Below, piece after piece: positions 1-4,129 of a stretch of 7,085 nucleotides of DNA (its first letter is position 1; each line of letters begins with the position of its first letter). A program made the position numbers and the translations under genes. This DNA is from Actinomycetota bacterium (GTDB lineage Bacteria; Actinomycetota; Actinomycetes; Streptosporangiales; Streptosporangiaceae). The stretch lies in the NCBI GenBank assembly GCA_003541285.1, contig DPMS01000445.1, positions 1 through 7,085 of the forward strand. Reading direction: 5' to 3'. Under the pieces are notes generated by a model, which made no database searches, was not told where the DNA came from, and saw only the letters and a program-made list of their open reading frames with translations.

Positions 1-432
1 ATCAAGGGCGCAGGACACTAGGTGGCGCCTGATCAACATCTGGGTAGCACGCCACAGGTGTTGTGCAACGTGGCGGTCCGGATCGCTGTGCCTCTGATCG
101 GCAGCGGTGACGAGCGCCACCCCACGGAGACGTGCCGCAAAGCTATCCGCCAAACCCCCGGCGCAAACCTGGTGCGACAGCTAGGCGACTGGAGAACGCC
201 AGCAGCTGGGCCTGTTGCTGAGGTTGAGGTGGGGCGGGATCGCCGTCGCGCGGGGGGAGGTGTGGGGACGCTCTCGCCCGGACACCACGGTTACGGCAGC
301 CTTGCGAGTGCGACATACACCAATTAGCTTTGTACTTGTGACAATTCTTGGTGCGCCGGGAGTGCCGGGCGTGAGCGGGCCGCCGCGACGCTCACCAGCG
401 CGGCTGGCCGGCCCGCATGTGTCAGGGCCAGC
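1..432. other. Left-edge region with no confident gene
   Basis: I see no recognisable gene here. In frame 1 the first codons end at a TAG at 19-21, possibly the tail of an upstream gene, but six codons cannot be identified. A GTG-started frame runs from 22 to 327 (101 codons); it has no ribosome site, matches no family I know and becomes Arg/Gly-rich, so I do not call it. Bases 320-350 are locally AT-rich (around ttgtacttgtgacaattc) and lie about 85 bases before the DnaB-like start, which would suit a promoter, but no convincing -35/-10 pair can be fixed. No tRNA, hairpin terminator or repeat array is evident. Confidence 0.4.
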
Positions 433-1085
433 ATGAAAGCCGGACTGTCCCCGGCGATCCGGGCGGAGCAGGCGCTGCTCGGCGCGGTGCTCTTGGACCC
501 TTCTGGGCAAGGGCACCTGCTGCGCCTGGTCCAGCCCGGGGACATGGCCAGGCCCTTTCACGGCCAGGTGCTAACTGCCATGCAGCGGCTGCAGGAACAA
601 GGAGTGCCGCCGGGGCCGATGGCGGTGCACGAGGAGGTCAAGAAGGACCCGGACTTGCGGACCGGGTGTCCCACGACGGTGTCCTGCTGGCGGACCTGAT
701 GGAAGCCGCGCCGCGCGCCGGGCACGCACCCGCCTACGCCGCGATGGTGATCGGCGGTGGCATCCGCCAGCGGATGGCGCTGAGGGCGGCGCGGATGAGC
801 CAGGCAGCGCGCGGCGGCGACCCAGTGGTCGCGCTGCGGATGGCTGCGCAGGCCAGGGCGGAGCTGGGCCGGTGCCAGGCACGGTGGCAAGCCCTGCCGG
901 AGCAGATACGCCGGGAATTGCCCCGGCGCACCCAGGACCGTCGCGGGCACACCGATGTTGCCCGCCAGCTGAACGCGGTGCGCGATGAGATCCGCCGGCT
1001 GCGCCACGACCTGGAGCTGGAGACGCAGCACGGGCTGGAGGAACGGCTGGCCTTGATCGCGGTACGGCTAGTACTACAGGGCTAG
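433..1085 (+). pseudogene. DnaB-like helicase N-terminal domain protein, frameshifted and IS-truncated
   Basis: Frame 1 from ATG 433 opens with IRAEQALLGAVLLDP, then DMARPFHGQVLTAMQRLQEQG and VHEEVKKDPDL. This is the helical pattern of the DnaB N-terminal domain (PF00772 type), which in replicative helicases mediates hexamer assembly and primase contact. Frame 1 stops at 697-699, but the expected continuation (DGVLLADLMEAAP, then APAYAAMVIGGGIRQRMALRAARMS) is in frame 3 from about 663. A single lost base near 655-663 explains this. The rest (about 840-1067) is Arg/Glu/Ala-rich and probably coiled coil. No RecA-type ATPase domain follows, so this was never a full DnaB helicase in this arrangement; small DnaB_N-only proteins occur in actinobacteria (recalled, not checked). 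The insertion sequence enters at 1068-1071, and the present TAG at 1083-1085 lies inside its left inverted repeat, so the original C-terminus is lost. The ATG at 433 is chosen because the domain begins right after it. The upstream agggcc is a poor ribosome site. Probably non-functional. Confidence 0.72.
1068..1071. repeat. Left 4-bp target-site duplication (CTAG)
   Basis: CTAG directly abuts the left inverted repeat and is matched by CTAG at 2587-2590 next to the right repeat. IS701-family elements typically duplicate a 4-bp YTAR target, and CTAG fits. Because CTAG is its own reverse complement, it also makes the apparent terminal inverted repeat look longer than it is. Confidence 0.85.
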
Positions 1086-1086
1086 A
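1072..1086 (+). repeat. Left terminal inverted repeat of the IS
   Basis: tactacagggctaga, 15 bp, is exactly complementary to 2572-2586. It contains an internal CTAG at 1082-1085 that supplies the TAG stop now ending the interrupted DnaB-like frame. Confidence 0.92.
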
Positions 1087-1137
1087 TCTCCGCGTGTTAC
1101 ACACCAATCCGAACCGGGGTCATGCAATCATATCCCC

Positions 1138-2325
1138 ATGGCAACGACCCTCGACATTGACCCGGAAATCGACGACGCCATCACCCCGGAAGATCTCAGA
1201 GAGTGGAACAAAGAATTCAATGAGATCAGTAAGAGAATAGCAGGGCTGTTCTACCGGCCGGAATCAAGGCGGCATGCCGAACAGTACCTCCAGGGACTCC
1301 TGAAACCGATCGAGCGCAAGAATGCGTGGACGATCGCCCCGGAAGTTGGCGAGAAGGAGCCGAAAGCTATCCAGCGGTTCCTGAACCTCACCCCATGGGA
1401 CGAAGGAAAACTCCGTGATATGGTCCGGGACTACGTGACCGAGCATTTCGGTGACCCGCGCGGAGTTCTCATCGCCGATCCCACCGGATTCCCCAAGAAA
1501 GGCAGTAAGTCGGCTGGCGTCCAACGGCAGTACTCCGGAACGCTAGGCCGGATCGACAACTGCCAGATCGGCACGTTCCTCGCCTACGTGAACACCAGCA
1601 AAGAGCGGACCCTCATCGACCGTGAATTGTACATACCCAAGAAGACCTGGTTCGCAGACCCGGACCGGTGCGCCGAAGCCGGCATCCCCGCACACCTTAC
1701 CTTCGCCACCAGGCCCCAGCAGGTGGCAGCCATGATCGACCGGGCCGTCGAGGGCGGCGTGCCGTTCAGCTGGTTCACAGCAGACGAAGAATTCGGCCAG
1801 AACCCCGGACTCCGCGACCACCTGGAACAACGGGATATCGCGTACGTCATGGCGATCCCGAAGAACACAGAGATCGCCAGCAGCGACGGCCAGGACACCG
1901 AAATCCAGGAAGCCGCACAGAACCTCAGCCGCACCGCCTGGCAGCGCCACGCCTGCGGAATCGGCGCCAAAGGATTCCGCAGCTACGACTGGGCACTGAT
2001 CGCCAGCGGCCACCCCAGCCACCAGTACCTGATCCGCCGCTCCCTCGACGACGGAGAGCTCGCCTATTACCACTGCTTCAACCCACGCCACGAGCATCTC
2101 CTTGAACTCATCCGCGTCGCCGGCTCCCGCTGGCCCGTCGAAGAATGCTTCGAAGCAGAAAAAAGCGAAGTCGGGCTCGACCAATACCAGGTCCGGCTCT
2201 ACCACGCCTGGTATCGGCACGTCACCCTGGCCATGCTCGCCCACGCATTCCTCACACTCTGCACCCGGAAACGCGCCACCGCCAAAAAGGGGCTCCACAC
2301 CCTGTGGACAACCAGCCGCCAATAG
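1138..2325 (+). CDS. IS701-family DDE transposase, catalytic part (395 codons)
   Basis: A cut-and-paste transposase of the RNase H-like DDE superfamily (IS4/IS701 group); it binds the terminal repeats and moves the element. The first catalytic Asp is D114 in IADPTGFPKKG, the second D216 in FTADEEFG, and the catalytic Glu E335 in RWPVEECFEAEKSEVGLDQY. R331, E335 and K342 keep the R-(3)-E-(6)-K spacing of the YREK signature, with Ala where Tyr usually stands. The N-terminal 100 residues resemble the usual IS701 helical region (RRHAEQYLQGLLKPIERKN). ATG 1138 is the only sensible start; no clear Shine-Dalgarno precedes it (the nearest gggg is about 18 bases away). This frame stops at 2323-2325, shortly after AMLAHAFLTLCTRKRATAKKG. 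The C-terminal region expected in this family is downstream in another frame, so the product as read is about 85 residues short although all catalytic residues are present. It may be inactive or depend on frameshifting. Confidence 0.93.
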   Translation: MATTLDIDPEIDDAITPEDLREWNKEFNEISKRIAGLFYRPESRRHAEQYLQGLLKPIERKNAWTIAPEVGEKEPKAIQRFLNLTPWDEGKLRDMVRDYVTEHFGDPRGVLIADPTGFPKKGSKSAGVQRQYSGTLGRIDNCQIGTFLAYVNTSKERTLIDRELYIPKKTWFADPDRCAEAGIPAHLTFATRPQQVAAMIDRAVEGGVPFSWFTADEEFGQNPGLRDHLEQRDIAYVMAIPKNTEIASSDGQDTEIQEAAQNLSRTAWQRHACGIGAKGFRSYDWALIASGHPSHQYLIRRSLDDGELAYYHCFNPRHEHLLELIRVAGSRWPVEECFEAEKSEVGLDQYQVRLYHAWYRHVTLAMLAHAFLTLCTRKRATAKKGLHTLWTTSRQ

Positions 2326-2584
2326 CAAGATCCCAAAAAACAGGCCTGGTCACGGCGGCACCGCCGAATCCGGCGCCGCCGAGCAGCGCCAGACCCGCCC
2401 GCACCGAAGACTGATCAAGCTGAGCGTGGCCGAGGCGCGACGCCTCTTCAACGTCCGCCACCAGGGAAAACGCGCCATACGACAGGCCCTGGCCTGGTCC
2501 GTCTGGCGACGCGAGCACCAAGCCGAGGCGCGACGGCACCACTTCCGGCGCCGCCTCAAACTACAACAGGTTCTAGCCCTGTAG
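2290..2584 (+). pseudogene. Out-of-frame C-terminal part of the IS701 transposase
   Basis: Frame 2 continues open from within the transposase gene to TAG 2582-2584. It encodes a variable Pro/Gly/Gln-rich linker, then LIKLSVAEARRLF and ALAWSVWRREHQAEARRHH followed by FRRRLK. This resembles the usual IS701 C-terminus (an LxVxEIRRL-type helix, then a W-S-x-WRRRHQAxAR basic tail). The frame is +1 relative to the catalytic part, so one extra base in the upstream frame, most simply in the A5G4 run at 2284-2292, would split one gene in two. With one base removed, the joined protein would be about 481 residues and end inside the right inverted repeat. No separate start or ribosome site is evident, so I do not regard it as an independent gene. 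Confidence 0.75.
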
Positions 2585-2586
2585 TA
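2572..2586 (-). repeat. Right terminal inverted repeat of the IS
   Basis: tctagccctgtagta is the exact reverse complement of 1072-1086. The stop codon of the transposase C-terminal frame (2582-2584) lies within it. Confidence 0.92.
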
Positions 2587-2590
2587 CTAG
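2587..2590. repeat. Right 4-bp target-site duplication (CTAG)
   Basis: CTAG immediately after the right inverted repeat, identical to 1068-1071. Removing the element plus one CTAG joins base 1071 to base 2591. Confidence 0.85.
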
Positions 2591-2867
2591 ACACGGCGGA
2601 CCGCCGGCGCCGCCGATACAGTAATCGCGACGTTCGCCGGGCACGGCTGCCAAGGCGCGATCGCCCGCGTCACCAGCGAGGACAGTTTCGCCACCTGCGA
2701 GCACGTTCCATATCGCGGGGCCCTTCGCGAGAATGTGCTGATGGCAGGCGGCTGTCCACACCTGGGGCGTGGGGCGGATGCGGCGCTGATGGGGCCAGAG
2801 CGTCCCGGGCATGTGGGGCGGCCAGCTGGCAGCAGCAGCGCCGTGGTTCGTAGCCAGTGGAGGGGCG
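2591..2867 (+). other. Post-insertion remnant or leader before the GT81 gene
   Basis: No complete gene is recognised. If the IS is removed in silico, the interrupted DnaB-like frame continues from 2587 to a TAG at 2851-2853 as a very Arg-rich sequence, which looks unlike real coding DNA. The frame starting at 2591 is also open to 2918-2920 and reads more like protein near 2636-2735 (TFAGHGCQGAIARVTSEDS, then HVPYRG), but it has no identifiable domain and its 5' end is cut by the IS. It may be a fragment of a decayed gene. The promoter for the downstream GT81 gene should lie here or in the IS end; I cannot place it. Confidence 0.35.
2859..2863 (+). promoter_or_regulatory. Ribosome binding site of the GT81 gene
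   Basis: GGAGG (within gtggaggggcg) ends four bases before the ATG at 2868. It decides the start: the in-frame upstream ATG at 2811 has only cccgggc before it and no Shine-Dalgarno. Confidence 0.65.
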
Positions 2868-3866
2868 ATGTGGCCGAGCGAGCTTCCCGCAGCACCCAGG
2901 TCGGAATGGTTTCGTACTAACAGCTTCAGTTATGGCACGTTCTGCGACGTGGCGCACCTGTGCCAGCTGAAACGTGAGCGCGACGTCCTGATCACACTCA
3001 TCCTGCCGGCCCGAAACGTCGCCGCGACCATTGGCGACGTGCTCAATGCGGTGGCGTCTCTGCGCGGGGCGCGGTTCCCACTCCTGGACCAGGTAATTGT
3101 TATCGACTCCAACTCGAGCGATGGAACCGCGGCGGTCGCAGAACGTGCTCACGTTGAGGTTTACGAAGAGAACCGGCTCATGCCGCGATTCGGGAAAGCT
3201 CTCGGCAAGGGCGACGCTATGTGGCGAGGCCTGTCGAAAGCGCATGGGGACATTATCGCATTCGCTGACACGGACACTCGGAACTTCCGTTTTGAATTCA
3301 TCAGCAGCATCGTGGGTTGCCTGCTCACCAAGCCGGGGATCAGCTTTGTGAAGGCGTCATACCGGCGCCCGTTCGACGGGACAGAGAAGCCTGTCCCCGA
3401 CGGGGGCGGCAGGGTGACAGAGCTGCTGGCGAAACCCATCCTCAACATGTTCTTTCCCGAGCTGACCGGATTCGTTCAGCCGCTGGCGGGCGAGTTTGCC
3501 GCTACCAGGGAACTGCTCTACTCTGTCCCGTTCTTCACGGGTTATGCAGTCGAGATCGGGCTGCTCATAGACGCATGGCAGGCTTGCGGGCTGCAGTCGA
3601 TGGCGCAGGTCGACGTGGGACTCCGCGTCAACCGCCATCAGGATTTGGCGTCACTGAGCAGGATGAGTTATTCCATATTGCGTGCAGCCCTGCTGCGAGC
3701 CGCAAGCGTGGGAAGGATCCTGGCAAGTGATGGAGGAGGTCCCGGAATGCGCCTGGATGGGATGGCAGCGTACTTTCACGCTGTGGCGAGGTCGGAGGGG
3801 TTGTGCCTTGATGAATACTGTGAGACCCTTTTGGAGCGCCCCCCAATGAGAATAGAGCTCGCTTGA
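2868..3866 (+). CDS. GT81-family glycosyltransferase, glucosyl-3-phosphoglycerate synthase-like
   Basis: GpgS (GT81, GT-A fold) transfers glucose from a nucleotide sugar such as UDP-glucose to 3-phosphoglycerate. The product leads to glucosylglycerate, a compatible solute and, in mycobacteria, the primer of methylglucose lipopolysaccharide. This 332-residue cytosolic protein matches along its length: LITLILPARN (41-50), VIDSNSSDGT (78-87), GKGDAMWRGL (113-122), the metal-binding DTD (134-136), GGGRVTELLAKP (179-190), PELTGFVQPLAGEFAATREL (197-216), GYAVEIGLLIDA (225-236), AQVDVGLRVNRHQDL (246-260) and the terminal ERPPM. Length is close to mycobacterial GpgS (about 324). Oddities, compared with recalled mycobacterial sequence: the acidic residues of LPALNEE are replaced (LPARNVA), DSD is DTD, and the metal-binding His of GVRAHRNR is Asn255, with a His two residues later. 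The donor or acceptor may therefore differ. The start at 2868 has a GGAGG; ATG 2811 would add 19 residues. No GpgP phosphatase is in view. It is followed on the same strand by the nSTAND gene. Confidence 0.88.
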   Translation: MWPSELPAAPRSEWFRTNSFSYGTFCDVAHLCQLKRERDVLITLILPARNVAATIGDVLNAVASLRGARFPLLDQVIVIDSNSSDGTAAVAERAHVEVYEENRLMPRFGKALGKGDAMWRGLSKAHGDIIAFADTDTRNFRFEFISSIVGCLLTKPGISFVKASYRRPFDGTEKPVPDGGGRVTELLAKPILNMFFPELTGFVQPLAGEFAATRELLYSVPFFTGYAVEIGLLIDAWQACGLQSMAQVDVGLRVNRHQDLASLSRMSYSILRAALLRAASVGRILASDGGGPGMRLDGMAAYFHAVARSEGLCLDEYCETLLERPPMRIELA

Positions 3867-4129
3867 ATGCGGCATGTGCAGAGGAGGTCGCCGGGGTGCG
3901 TGACGGTGTCCTCGCCAACCAAGATCGCCGCAGGCTCTGGGCGGTTTCTCCGTTGGCTCGCGTTCGTGTCCTGGCCCTGCATCGGGCGGGGCCGGAGATG
4001 CCTGCCCACGCGCGCCGATGGCCACGACGGCGACCAGCTTGCCAGGAGGCGCCGTGTGGGGCGGCGGTCCGGCCCGCGAACACCGGAATGCGGGACGGCG
4101 AGGTGCCGGGAAGCGTGCGGGCCGAATGA
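3863..4129 (+). CDS. Doubtful small ORF between the GT81 and nSTAND genes
   Basis: An 88-codon frame from TTG 3863 to TGA 4127-4129. Its start overlaps the GT81 stop as TTGA, and its stop overlaps a possible nSTAND start as ATGA, the layout of translationally coupled genes. Against it: TTG is a weak start, no Shine-Dalgarno lies at the right distance, the product is Arg/Ala/Pro-rich with no recognisable domain or membrane segment, and other frames here are also open (3867-4217). If the nSTAND gene starts at GTG 4054, the two would overlap by 76 bases. I list it because the junctions are neat; chance opening of GC-rich spacer is more likely. Confidence 0.15.
   Translation: MNAACAEEVAGVRDGVLANQDRRRLWAVSPLARVRVLALHRAGPEMPAHARRWPRRRPACQEAPCGAAVRPANTGMRDGEVPGSVRAE
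4044..4049 (+). promoter_or_regulatory. Shine-Dalgarno AGGAGG before GTG 4054
   Basis: A full AGGAGG ends four bases before an in-frame GTG at 4054. The other in-frame candidates lack this: ATG 4018 has none in range and ATG 4126 has only gggaag about 12 bases upstream. This is why 4054 is preferred for the nSTAND gene, although the spacing is short. Confidence 0.5.

Larger units (their letters stand above)
1072..2586 (+). mobile_element. Complete IS701-family insertion sequence, 1515 bp
   Basis: The boundaries follow from perfect terminal inverted repeats: tactacagggctaga at 1072-1086 and its exact reverse complement at 2572-2586, each flanked outside by CTAG. Beyond 15 bp the two ends diverge (tctccgcg against the complemented acctgttg). 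Inside is one transposase gene on the + strand, beginning 66 bases from the left end and, in its restored frame, ending inside the right repeat at 2584. Length, repeat size, target duplication and DDE transposase all agree with the IS701 family. The element sits in the 3' part of the DnaB_N-like gene. Intact ends with matching duplications suggest one simple insertion without later rearrangement. I cannot assign a named IS. Confidence 0.92.

Noticed and set aside
22..327. GTG-started + frame of 101 codons
   Set aside because: No ribosome site, its start directly follows a stop, no recognisable family, and an increasingly Arg/Gly-rich translation; it looks like chance opening.
320..350. Possible promoter in an AT-rich patch upstream of the DnaB-like gene
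   Set aside because: No -35/-10 pair with acceptable spacing could be fixed by eye, so it is mentioned only in the description of the left region.
1543..2328. Long minus-strand ORF of 261 codons
   Set aside because: It is the antisense shadow of the transposase gene; the + strand frame holds all DDE motifs, and the minus product matches nothing I know.
2429..2535. 14-bp direct repeat gccgaggcgcgacg at 2429-2442 and 2522-2535
   Set aside because: Both copies encode an AEARR motif of the transposase C-terminus; this is explained by coding sequence and there is no second sign of a regulatory site.
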